From an uncultured Bacteroidota bacterium (GTDB lineage Bacteria > Bacteroidota > Bacteroidia > Bacteroidales > P3), in assembly GCA_900546465.1 (NCBI GenBank), contig URCX01000022.1, forward strand, positions 1-17,112: a DNA stretch of 17,112 nucleotides, read 5' to 3'. This document shows, piece after piece, positions 1 through 7,454 of the stretch. Made by a program: the position numbers and the translations under genes. Numbering within the stretch: the stretch's first letter is position 1; each line of letters begins with the position of its first letter. The notes under the pieces were generated by a model. The model was not told where the DNA came from. It saw only the letters and a list, made by a program, of their open reading frames with translations, and ran no database searches.

Positions 1-1928
1 AGATAGTTTCTTGCAAATTCCCTTGTAAGATACCTGCCGCTGCGGTCGTGGTCGTCCCATTCCTGATTTGCCATAAGCATCGGCACTGCAAAGAAGCATA
101 TAAGGGTTATGGCAACGGCTTTGGCATTCTCGGGCATTTTCAATTTCTTCAACCATTCGAATATGCCGTAAACGCCCAAACCGATCCATATTGCAAAGGC
201 ATAGAACGAGCCTGCATAGGCATAATCCCTTTCCCTCGGCTGACATGGAGGCTGGTTAAGGTAAAGAACGATTGCCAAGCCTGTCATGAAGAACAAAAGG
301 AAGACAACGAATGCATCTTTCGGCTTTCTCTTGATATGGAAAAGCAAACCTGCTATTCCCAATAGAAGAGGCAAACAGAATAAACGGTTCTTACCCGGAT
401 TGTTCGCCAAATCGGACGGCATGTCTGTTTGAGGTCCGAGTCTCCACGCGTCAATGAAATCTATGCCTGTGATCCAGTTTCCATGCAAAAGGTCTTTCGT
501 TCCGTTACTCTCGGACATAGGTTCATAGCCTGAGTAATTCAGACCGAAGCTTTGAATATCGTTTTGTCTGCCTGCAAAGTTCCACATGAAGTAACGCCAA
601 TACATGTGATTTATCTGGTAACGGAAGAAATAGGTAAGGTTTTCGCCGAAGGTAGGTTTCCTATCCGAACCCTCTTTTATGCCGCTCCACATCTTGTAAT
701 AAACAGGGTGATTACGGCTTGCGTCATTGGAGTACATTCTTGGGAAAATGGTTGTGTGCTTACTGTCATACACAACTTTGCCTCCCTGTCTGACTTCGAT
801 GTATTTCTTTTCCTTTTCGTCTTTAATGTATTTGGGGGTACCGTCTTTTTGTTCTATTGCAGTGGCAGTGTAATACTGTCCGTGGAAAAGAGGTGTGTCC
901 CCATACTGTTCCCTGTTCAGATATGTCAATAGGGAAGTCGCATCTTTCGGAGCGTTTTCGTTTATAGGCGTATTGGCATTGGCTCTTATGACCAAGACAA
1001 AGAAAGTTGTATATCCTACCAATATGAAAAGCAACGACAGTATGGACGCATTCCATACGGGTTTGTTTTTCTTCTTGGTATAATACAGGCCGAAAACTAT
1101 GGCTGCTATTAAAAGCAAGAAGTAGATTATCGTACCGGTATTGAACGGCGCTCCTATGGAATTGGTAAAGAATATCTCGAACTTGCCTGCAAAGATGACG
1201 ATATAAGGTACGACGAAATACAATATAAAGGCTACCAAAATCATCGACACTATGCCGACAAGAATAAACTTTTTCTTTCTTCCTTTTTGAACGTTCGGAA
1301 ATTTCTTGAAGTAATATACGTAGGTGATTGCAGGAATGGTAAGCAGGTTAAGCAAGTGTACCCCTATGGCTATGCCTATCAAAAATGCGATAAGCACCAA
1401 CCAACGCAGGTTGTGGGCATCGTCTGCTTGGGATTCCCATTTCAGTATAGCCCAAAACACAATGGCTGTAAAGCATGAACTCATTGCATACACCTCTCCC
1501 TCAACGGCTGAATACCAAAAGGTATCCGAGAAAGTGTAAGCCAAACTGCCGACGATACCGCTTCCGAAGATGGCTATCATCTGGGCAGTCGTCATCTCTT
1601 CCGCCTTTTTCACGAATTTCTTCGCCAACATCGTAATCGACCAAAAGAGGAACAGTATGGTGAAACCGCTGCATAAAGCACTCATTGCGTTGATTGTATA
1701 GGCCGTTTTGGTCACATCACTGCCTGCGAAGTTGGAAAACAAAGCTCCTATCAGCTGAAAGGTAGGAGCCCCCGGCGGGTGGCCGACTTGTAATTTGTCT
1801 GCTGTTGCTATATATTCCCCGCAGTCCCACCACGATGCCGTAGGCTCGGCAGTGATGAGGTAAACCGTTGTGGCAACAATAAAGATTGCCCAACCAAGTA
1901 CGTTGTTTATCAGATTATATCTCTTCAT
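1..1928 (-). CDS. DUF2723 (TMEM260-like) polytopic membrane protein, C-terminus cut by window edge
   Basis: An open minus-strand frame runs from the ATG at 1928 off the left edge, giving about 642 codons without a stop. The N-terminus has a membrane segment (residues 11-27), then a loop with W33-W34-D35-C-G-E38 and GHPPGAP (49-55). This acidic loop after the first helix is the hallmark of DUF2723 and of GT-C type transferases, where such residues are catalytic. Several more hydrophobic segments follow, then a hydrophilic stretch from about residue 340. The visible end reads DDHDRSGRYLTREFARNYL, also typical of the family. Eukaryotic TMEM260 relatives are protein O-mannosyltransferases, so a role in glycosylating exported proteins is plausible but inferred. 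The gene begins 32 bp after the arginine deiminase stop and probably shares its transcript. Family members are longer, so a sizeable C-terminal part lies outside the window. Confidence 0.88.
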   Translation of the reverse strand, partial: MKRYNLINNVLGWAIFIVATTVYLITAEPTASWWDCGEYIATADKLQVGHPPGAPTFQLIGALFSNFAGSDVTKTAYTINAMSALCSGFTILFLFWSITMLAKKFVKKAEEMTTAQMIAIFGSGIVGSLAYTFSDTFWYSAVEGEVYAMSSCFTAIVFWAILKWESQADDAHNLRWLVLIAFLIGIAIGVHLLNLLTIPAITYVYYFKKFPNVQKGRKKKFILVGIVSMILVAFILYFVVPYIVIFAGKFEIFFTNSIGAPFNTGTIIYFLLLIAAIVFGLYYTKKKNKPVWNASILSLLFILVGYTTFFVLVIRANANTPINENAPKDATSLLTYLNREQYGDTPLFHGQYYTATAIEQKDGTPKYIKDEKEKKYIEVRQGGKVVYDSKHTTIFPRMYSNDASRNHPVYYKMWSGIKEGSDRKPTFGENLTYFFRYQINHMYWRYFMWNFAGRQNDIQSFGLNYSGYEPMSESNGTKDLLHGNWITGIDFIDAWRLGPQTDMPSDLANNPGKNRLFCLPLLLGIAGLLFHIKRKPKDAFVVFLLFFMTGLAIVLYLNQPPCQPRERDYAYAGSFYAFAIWIGLGVYGIFEWLKKLKMPENAKAVAITLICFFAVPMLMANQEWDDHDRSGRYLTREFARNY

Positions 1929-1960
1929 CTGTGTGTTTGAATATTAGTTTTGCGATATTC

Positions 1961-3193
1961 TTACCATATTACATTCTTACGTTTCACCGGCATGGTCATA
2001 CATCTCGCTCCACCACCGCCACGTGGCAGCTCCGCAGCTTCAAATGTTACGACAAACTTTTCATGAGAATGCATATCCTCTCTTCCGGAGCAGACATCTT
2101 CCGCTCTCAACACATCAAAACCGGCTTTATTCAAGGCTTCAATAGTATGAGTATTGCGTGCATAGCCCAATATCTTGCCTTCACCCAATGCAAAGAAGTT
2201 TGCACCGGAATGCCACTGCTCTCTTTGTTGATACCATAGGTCATCGCCTCCGCAAATTACCGGTTCCAAATCAAAGCCAACACATTTGGTTGCTTCAAGG
2301 AAGTTTTTCCTTTCATGATAACGTATTTGACCGTTATCTATCTCTATGTGCGTTGTGGCAAATCCGCTGTCGGAATTCAAAATCAAAGGTGCATAGACCA
2401 TACACTTGTTTTTATCCAACATTGTAAAGACCATATCCAAATGAATGAATGAATCGGGTTGTTCCGGAAGTTCTTGCACGATTATATGCTGCCTGTCTTT
2501 ACGAGAGGCAAAGTACTTCGCCAAAAATTCAATGCCTTTCTTATTGGTACGACAGCCATTACCTATGAACAATACATCTTCCCTTGCAATAAGAACGTCT
2601 CCGCCCTCGGTATGAGCTCCTTCGGATAGTTTGGGGTTTATTGTACTTACCCCGAAAAGGTGCTTGAAAATACTCTCCATTATATAGCTTTCCCTGTCTC
2701 GCACCCTCGTACTCATCGAATGAATGAGTACATTATCATAAACAGAGGAAGAGGCATCTCTTGTGAAGAAGAGATTATACAAAGGTTGAAGCATAAACCT
2801 TTCTTCTTCAAATTCCTTAGGGTGAACACCCTTTACATACGGGTAACCCTCAATCAAAAAGCCTGCCAAACGGTCTGCCGGCAGCTCTATCAAGTCAGGA
2901 AAAAGGAATTGTTTGTTTTCCGCTGTCAACACCTTATTCAACAACTCGCTTTTAACCGAGCTTTGCAACAACACCCGCGTCAACAAATCCTTAACCTGAT
3001 AAGTCTTTGTCCATTTCGACAAAACAGTCTCGAAATAAGAATATTCCTTTTTCGCAATGTTCAAATTCAGCAAATCACTGTACAAAGCCTTGTGTATATT
3101 GCCCGGTGTCATTTGTTCAATCTCAGAACCCGGAGTGTGAAGTATCACAGCCTCGAGTTGCCCTATCTCTGAATTAACTTCTATAAAATCCAT
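1961..3193 (-). CDS. arcA: Arginine deiminase
   Basis: This 410-residue protein should hydrolyse L-arginine to L-citrulline and ammonia in the cytoplasm. All landmarks of the guanidino-group-modifying family are present: FTRD (143-146, Asp146), EGGD (196-199, Glu196), HLDMVF (251-256, His251 and Asp253), and the C-terminal GARCMTMP with nucleophile Cys398. Length is normal for arginine deiminases (about 400-420). The start at 3193 fits because a consensus promoter lies 58 bp upstream and the protein begins at the usual point before the VNSEIGxL strand. No ornithine carbamoyltransferase or carbamate kinase is visible, so it is not in a classic arc operon here. The DUF2723 gene follows after 32 bp. 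Roles in arginine use, acid resistance or citrulline supply cannot be separated from sequence alone. Confidence 0.9.
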   Translation of the reverse strand: MDFIEVNSEIGQLEAVILHTPGSEIEQMTPGNIHKALYSDLLNLNIAKKEYSYFETVLSKWTKTYQVKDLLTRVLLQSSVKSELLNKVLTAENKQFLFPDLIELPADRLAGFLIEGYPYVKGVHPKEFEEERFMLQPLYNLFFTRDASSSVYDNVLIHSMSTRVRDRESYIMESIFKHLFGVSTINPKLSEGAHTEGGDVLIAREDVLFIGNGCRTNKKGIEFLAKYFASRKDRQHIIVQELPEQPDSFIHLDMVFTMLDKNKCMVYAPLILNSDSGFATTHIEIDNGQIRYHERKNFLEATKCVGFDLEPVICGGDDLWYQQREQWHSGANFFALGEGKILGYARNTHTIEALNKAGFDVLRAEDVCSGREDMHSHEKFVVTFEAAELPRGGGGARCMTMPVKRKNVIW

Positions 3194-3250
3194 ACAAAAT
3201 TACGTTGGTTCCACCATAAACATACCCGTCGCAACACAGGTATGAATTTG

Positions 3251-3282
3251 CAAATATAAGCATTTTTCCCGAAACGAACAAA
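3251..3282 (-). promoter_or_regulatory. Bacteroidota-type promoter of arcA
   Basis: On the minus strand a TTTG (3279-3282) is followed after exactly 20 bp by TATATTTG (3251-3258). This matches the Bacteroides -33 TTTG / -7 TAnnTTTG consensus, including its 19-21 bp spacing. Transcription would start near 3243-3246, giving a leader of about 50 nt before the arcA ATG. It is the best promoter match in the window. Confidence 0.75.
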
Positions 3283-3372
3283 TCCTAAGCCTGCCTTGCG
3301 TCAAGCGAAAAACCACCTTTCGACAAAGCTCATCAAATCAAGCTTTTGGCAAAGCATCGTTTTATCGAAACT

Positions 3373-3427
3373 AAAACGCCGAAAGAATTTCACGAAACGC
3401 CGAAAGAATTTTTTCAAAGGGCGTTTT
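3373..3427. repeat. Two copies of an AAACGCCGAAAGAATTT repeat with an inverted half-site
   Basis: AAAACGCCGAAAGAATTT occurs at 3373-3390 and AAACGCCGAAAGAATTTTTT at 3395-3414. An inverted GGCGTTTT at 3420-3427 could pair with either copy. A further CGGCGTTT lies near 3451. The same sequence forms the 5' arm of the perfect hairpin at 16990-17021, so this looks like an extragenic repeat or decayed terminator family of this genome. Confidence 0.6.
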
Positions 3428-3540
3428 AATAAGCACGAATCGGCGTTTGGTTTTTGCTTGTCTTTGCAATGCTTGTTCTCCTATGCTTTTAGGCAGGTCG
3501 GCTTGGGTGATTTCCTTTGGCACATGGTGAAAAACAGAAC

Positions 3541-3578
3541 AGCGAAAGCTCCTCCCTATTTGGAGAGGGGCTTTCGCT
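3541..3578 (-). terminator. Rho-independent terminator of the inositol-lipid cluster
   Basis: AGCGAAAGC (3541-3549) pairs perfectly with GCTTTCGCT (3570-3578). The stem continues inward through about five more pairs, one a G-T wobble, to a short AT-rich loop. On the minus strand the hairpin is followed by GTTCTGTTTTTC, a usable U-tract. It lies 67 bp past the ino1 stop, where the cluster's transcript should end. Confidence 0.75.
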
Positions 3579-3644
3579 GTTGTCATACGGCTGCCGATTG
3601 AAGCCTTGTGGCGTAATGCCGGTTTCTATCAACAATAAAACGGA

Positions 3645-4793
3645 TTATTTTCTTACTTGCTTCTTTGTTAATTCCGTCAACTGTCTTTGAGCAAGCATAC
3701 GGCATTCGTATTGTGCGTCTTCAAAGGTCATAGGGAAAGGAGGCGTTTTTTGCGTAAAGGCACTTGCTCCGTGCAAAGAACCTGTTATACCCAATTCTCT
3801 TGCAACTTTCAAATATCTTATTGCGTCTATAACGACTCCTGCACTGTTAGGGGAGTCTATAACTGAAAGACGTGCATCGAAAGTTACCGGAGAACCGCCG
3901 AATCCTTCCAATTCCAAATGGAAAGTTGCCACCTTATTATCCTTGTAATAGGAAATATAGTTGCTTGGTCCCGCATATAGGAAGCTCTCATGAGAATCCA
4001 ATCCGCGTATGTCGTGTTGGCAACGGATAACATTCTCTTTGCTTATCTTCTTTGATGCCAAACGCGAAGTGTTCAACATGTTCAAGAAGTCTGTGTTTCC
4101 TCCTACGTTTTCCTGAATATGACATTTTACCTTATGTCCCCTTGCAAATGCAAGTTCTTGAAGCATTTGAGAAAGGATGCTTGCTCCGAATTGGCTCTTC
4201 ATATCATCACCGACAAGCGGAAGACCGGCATCGATGAATTTTTTCTCCCATGCAGGGTCGGAAGCTATGAATACAGGTATGCAGTTCAAGAATGCGACCT
4301 TGGCATCTATGGCACATTGAGCGTAATACTTGGCTGCTTTTTCGCTTCCAACCGGCAGATAGTTTATAAGTATATCTGCCTTTACTTCTTGCAATCTTTT
4401 TACAATATCAACCGAAGGTGTGGTTTCATCAACAAGGAAAGTGGTGTCAACCGGATAGGTATTGTAATCCTTCATGTGGTCGGAAATGCCGTCCAATATA
4501 TGACCCTTTTCCACGATGACGTTACTCTTAGGGAACTTTTCAGGTTCCATGATATGAATTGTGCAATTCGGTTTAGCATATATGGCTCTGTCCAAAGTCT
4601 TTCCGACTTTTCTTTGATCTACATCAAAAGCTGCCACAACTTCTATATCGCTTGCTGTATAGCCACCGATATTGCTTGCCATCATTCCCTCGGGAGTGTT
4701 GTTGTTTGCCGGATTACCGTAATACTCCAAACCTTGTATCAAGGCGGAAGCACAGTTTCCGATTCCGACGATTGCTACTCTGATTTTTTCCAT
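3645..4793 (-). CDS. ino1: Myo-inositol-1-phosphate (inositol-3-phosphate) synthase
   Basis: This 382-residue protein matches the short prokaryotic form of inositol-phosphate synthase, an NAD-dependent cytoplasmic enzyme converting glucose 6-phosphate to inositol 3-phosphate. The N-terminal Rossmann motif is VGIGNCAS (9-16). Later landmarks are NYLPVGS (144-150), GDDMKSQFGAS (195-205), NVGGNTDFLN (229-238), GPSNYI (275-280) and DSPNSAG (313-319), all typical of this family. Eukaryotic forms exceed 500 residues; about 360-390 is usual for bacteria and archaea. It is the last gene of the cluster, 55 bp after the HAD gene, and is followed by a strong terminator. Context with a CDP-alcohol phosphotransferase and a nucleotidyltransferase indicates that its product feeds lipid head-group synthesis. 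Confidence 0.93.
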   Translation of the reverse strand: MEKIRVAIVGIGNCASALIQGLEYYGNPANNNTPEGMMASNIGGYTASDIEVVAAFDVDQRKVGKTLDRAIYAKPNCTIHIMEPEKFPKSNVIVEKGHILDGISDHMKDYNTYPVDTTFLVDETTPSVDIVKRLQEVKADILINYLPVGSEKAAKYYAQCAIDAKVAFLNCIPVFIASDPAWEKKFIDAGLPLVGDDMKSQFGASILSQMLQELAFARGHKVKCHIQENVGGNTDFLNMLNTSRLASKKISKENVIRCQHDIRGLDSHESFLYAGPSNYISYYKDNKVATFHLELEGFGGSPVTFDARLSVIDSPNSAGVVIDAIRYLKVARELGITGSLHGASAFTQKTPPFPMTFEDAQYECRMLAQRQLTELTKKQVRK

Positions 4794-4848
4794 TGTTATT
4801 GATTTTTATTTTGCTATTATCGTATAATTTGTTTCCTGATTTCAATCC

Positions 4849-5559
4849 TTATAGTTCGCCGACTTGCTGCAAGTCGTTTATGATTTCGTCCGCCGATGGA
4901 GCGTCCGAGTTTTCCTCTTTCTGCCAACCTCTGCCCTTTAACCAAATCGTATGGAAGCCGAGTTTCTTTGCAGGAACAATATCCTTGGGGTAAGAATCTC
5001 CAATCATCAGACATTCCTCAGCTTTCAAGCCCAAGCATTTGAGACAATACTCATACAATCTTTTGTCAGGCTTGCTGTATCCTACACTCGCACTTTCCAC
5101 AACAAGTTCAAAGTAATCCCTTAACCCGAACTCCCTCAACACTGTTTCCACATTACCGTAAAAATTACTGATAAGGGCTATCCTATATTTCTTCGCGAGA
5201 GTTTGCAATAAACCTTGTGCTTTGCGGGTGCAGGATAGAGGTACGGAATAACAGTTGTCGCAAAGACGTTTCAAGCTTTCTGCCGATATATCTTTGAGAA
5301 TAGCGTTTTCGACAAGGAAATCCGCCTGCAAACGTATCTTTTTTTCAAGAAGCTGCAAGAAAGTATCGTCAGTCGCAACCATTCTTTGCTTGGCAAGCAT
5401 TCTTTCTCCATATACGTAGGCATTTCTCAAATCTTCATCTTTCAAATTCGGGAATTCCTTTTGGTATTGGTCGCAAAAGATATTGTACCAATGCACTCCG
5501 TTGGTATCCAAAGTCGCTCCGTAATCGAAGACTACTGCTTTAAGCTTATCATATCTCAT
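4849..5559 (-). CDS. HAD-superfamily hydrolase
   Basis: This 236-residue protein is a haloacid-dehalogenase-type hydrolase with an alpha-helical cap between motifs I and II. Motif I is VVFDYGATLD with candidate nucleophile Asp12. Motif II is the Ser131-Asn132 pair, motif III Lys163 in YSKPD, and motif IV GDSYPKD with Asp188 and Asp193. The second Asp of the usual phosphatase DxD is Gly14 here, a change seen in some HAD branches and one that may alter chemistry. Its ATG overlaps the stop of the flippase gene (ATGA), which implies translational coupling. In this cluster it might dephosphorylate an inositol phosphate or a phosphatidylinositol-phosphate intermediate. That role is inference; the substrate cannot be read from sequence. 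Confidence 0.85.
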   Translation of the reverse strand: MRYDKLKAVVFDYGATLDTNGVHWYNIFCDQYQKEFPNLKDEDLRNAYVYGERMLAKQRMVATDDTFLQLLEKKIRLQADFLVENAILKDISAESLKRLCDNCYSVPLSCTRKAQGLLQTLAKKYRIALISNFYGNVETVLREFGLRDYFELVVESASVGYSKPDKRLYEYCLKCLGLKAEECLMIGDSYPKDIVPAKKLGFHTIWLKGRGWQKEENSDAPSADEIINDLQQVGEL

Positions 5560-6551
5560 GCCGGTTTGTGTTTATACAGTTTTATAAGTATTACTCCGAT
5601 GATTATCCAAAACAATTCGCTTATTCGCATTGCCAATCCTATATAAACGCCGTTTCTTGCGGGCAGTCCTATGCTTTTCAACGCCAATATCAAGCCACCC
5701 TCCTTGGTTCCGAGTTGCATAGGCGAAAAAAAGATAAGATTGGCAAAGAGACTCGTGCCTGTGGATATAATAATGGCTTGCAGAAGGTTTACATCTATGT
5801 TTATCGCCTGCATGATGAACAATATCTCCAAGCAACCGACTATTCTCGAAAGAGTCTCCAAGGCAAGGGATTTGAAGAAACGACTTCTGTGATTGAAGTA
5901 TAAATCCTGTATCTGCTCGTCTATTTCCTGTAAATTCCTGCAAAATTCTTCCGTCATTTTCTTCTGTGTTTTCTTTCCTATATAAGGTATCTTGCATAGG
6001 AGATTAAAGAAGCCTACAACGACACCACGTTTGTAGAATTTGCTGATAAACATGGCTGCAAGCAGGCAAAGAATGATGAATATTACGGATATGATTTTTA
6101 TTGTCGTACTTGTGTCGGGATATAACAGTATAAGAATGAAGCCGATTATCCAAAAGACGAAATGAGAGAGTATATGCATTATCGCATACATCAAAACGCA
6201 GGAGGTTGCCCGCTTCGTGCCGGTATAATCCTTTAAGCGGAGAATTCGATATGGTTCTCCACCGAGCGCCATTACAGGTGTGATATAATTGATTGCGTAT
6301 CCGCTTATCGTTATGTTCAAAAGCTGCAAAAAGGATATGTTGCTCTTGGTCTCCTTGTCGGTAAGAATGACTTGTTTCCAAGAAAGAGCATTCAGGGGAT
6401 AGACTAAAAGACGTACAGCTATAATAGCAATGAACCACCATGCCGTTTGGCGGATATTTTCCAATATCTCGCCAACGCCTATGTTGGCTATCATGATTGC
6501 TATTGCGGCAAGTCCTATTACTAAAAAAAGTATTTCGTATTTCTTCTTCAC
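5556..6551 (-). CDS. Flippase-like membrane protein (LPG synthase TM region / UPF0104 family)
   Basis: This 331-residue protein is strongly hydrophobic, with about eight membrane segments beginning at residues 5-25. It carries two conserved patches of the lysylphosphatidylglycerol synthase transmembrane family. One is YITPVMALGGEPYR in the first half, corresponding to the family's GxxGGE loop. The other is FSPMQLGTKEGG in the second half, corresponding to PxxLGxxEG. Only the membrane domain is present, without the cytosolic aminoacyl-transferase domain of MprF, so it resembles the many stand-alone members found in lipid and glycan clusters. It begins 13 bp after the CDP-alcohol phosphotransferase and overlaps the HAD start by 4 bp. 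Moving the finished inositol lipid across the inner membrane is a reasonable but unproven role. Confidence 0.85.
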   Translation of the reverse strand: MKKKYEILFLVIGLAAIAIMIANIGVGEILENIRQTAWWFIAIIAVRLLVYPLNALSWKQVILTDKETKSNISFLQLLNITISGYAINYITPVMALGGEPYRILRLKDYTGTKRATSCVLMYAIMHILSHFVFWIIGFILILLYPDTSTTIKIISVIFIILCLLAAMFISKFYKRGVVVGFFNLLCKIPYIGKKTQKKMTEEFCRNLQEIDEQIQDLYFNHRSRFFKSLALETLSRIVGCLEILFIMQAINIDVNLLQAIIISTGTSLFANLIFFSPMQLGTKEGGLILALKSIGLPARNGVYIGLAMRISELFWIIIGVILIKLYKHKPA

Positions 6552-6564
6552 TGCTATCCCATTA

Positions 6565-7452
6565 TCACTGCCTCAACAAATCTGCATACTTGCTTGCGAA
6601 GCGTTCTTCTCTTATTATCAATATTATCAATATTGCATTCATTACTACCAAATCAAAGACAAAATAAAGCCAAACGCAATCCAAAAACAAGCAGATAAAG
6701 AGAAATATCACTCTTGTATTGAATTGGAGTATGTTTGTCAGAGGCATATTGCTTTTATTTGCCGAACGTAGTTTTTCTTTCCAATCCGACGGTATATTAT
6801 CGCCGAAACGTCCTCTGAGAACTTTGAGAAAGATTTGCATTTTCGGCGAAAAGAATTCCTGTTGTGCCGTATAGTTTCGGTAGAACCACATACATATTTT
6901 CTCGAATGGTTTTTCTCGAAAAGATATTTTGCGTAATTCCTGTGTCATTGCTTCGGAATTGTCTTGTTCGCTGCCTGTGGAAGATTTCAATATGAAGAGA
7001 TGTATGTTGCGATAGTAGTCAGCCATTGCGGCATGGAATATATGACAAATTCCTGCGGCGGAAGCAAGCAACCAAATCCATGGAGAGCAGCCTTGATGCA
7101 AAAGTCGAAAAACGCAAACCAAATAAATGCAGATGAACCACAAGTCTCCGGCCAAACCATCGAGAATACGTCCCAAGCGTGTATGGTTATTGGTAAGCCT
7201 TGCGAGCTGTCCGTCTGTGGAATCCAACAAATTGGCAAATACAAGCAAGAGCATGCCGATTACATTGGTCGTCAAGTCCGCAGGATAGAACAAAAAACCC
7301 GCTGCAACGCCTATGAATATACTGAATACGGTTATCATGTTCGGCGTTATATGCAACTTGCTTGCCAACACTGCACACCTGAAACCCAAAGGACGATAAA
7401 ATAAAATATCTATGAGTTCTTCCGTATCTTGGGACTTCAAAGTGTCCTCCAT
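6565..7452 (-). CDS. CDP-alcohol phosphotransferase, likely inositol-lipid forming
   Basis: This integral membrane enzyme (295 residues from this start) carries the CDP-alcohol phosphotransferase signature. Asp77, Asp80-Gly81, Ala84-Arg85, Gly94 and Asp98 match D-x2-DG-x2-AR-x8-G-x3-D. The last aspartate is displaced: Asp103 follows four residues after Asp98 instead of three, and Gly102 occupies the canonical position. Hydrophobic segments flank the motif and more lie near the C-terminus. An ATG at 7476 would add eight residues but overlap the upstream gene by 22 bp. I prefer the ATG at 7452, two bases after the upstream stop, where METDTLKS-like starts are expected for this family. Beside Ino1 and a nucleotidyltransferase, it most likely moves phosphoinositol from CDP-inositol to a lipid, or phosphatidyl from CDP-diacylglycerol to inositol phosphate. 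Confidence 0.87.
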   Translation of the reverse strand: MEDTLKSQDTEELIDILFYRPLGFRCAVLASKLHITPNMITVFSIFIGVAAGFLFYPADLTTNVIGMLLLVFANLLDSTDGQLARLTNNHTRLGRILDGLAGDLWFICIYLVCVFRLLHQGCSPWIWLLASAAGICHIFHAAMADYYRNIHLFILKSSTGSEQDNSEAMTQELRKISFREKPFEKICMWFYRNYTAQQEFFSPKMQIFLKVLRGRFGDNIPSDWKEKLRSANKSNMPLTNILQFNTRVIFLFICLFLDCVWLYFVFDLVVMNAILIILIIREERFASKYADLLRQ

Positions 7453-7454
7453 TT

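Larger units (their letters stand above)
3194..3644. other. Intergenic region between ino1 and arcA
   Basis: This 451-bp gap holds the arcA promoter (3251-3282), two copies of an AAACGCCGAAAGAATTT element with further GGCGTTT half-sites (3373-3460), and the terminator of the inositol cluster (3541-3578). Short open frames on both strands (for example 3296-3601) have biased, low-complexity translations with no recognisable family and are better explained by the repeats. I see no tRNA or structured RNA that I can name. Confidence 0.7.

Noticed and set aside
3296..3601. Open frame of 101 codons on the plus strand in the ino1-arcA gap
   Set aside because: Its translation comes from the repeat elements and the terminator hairpin, is Lys/Phe-rich without any family likeness, and no promoter points into it.
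4119..4802. Long plus-strand open frame (227 codons) antisense to ino1
   Set aside because: It is a shadow of the strongly supported ino1 gene; its translation resembles no protein family.
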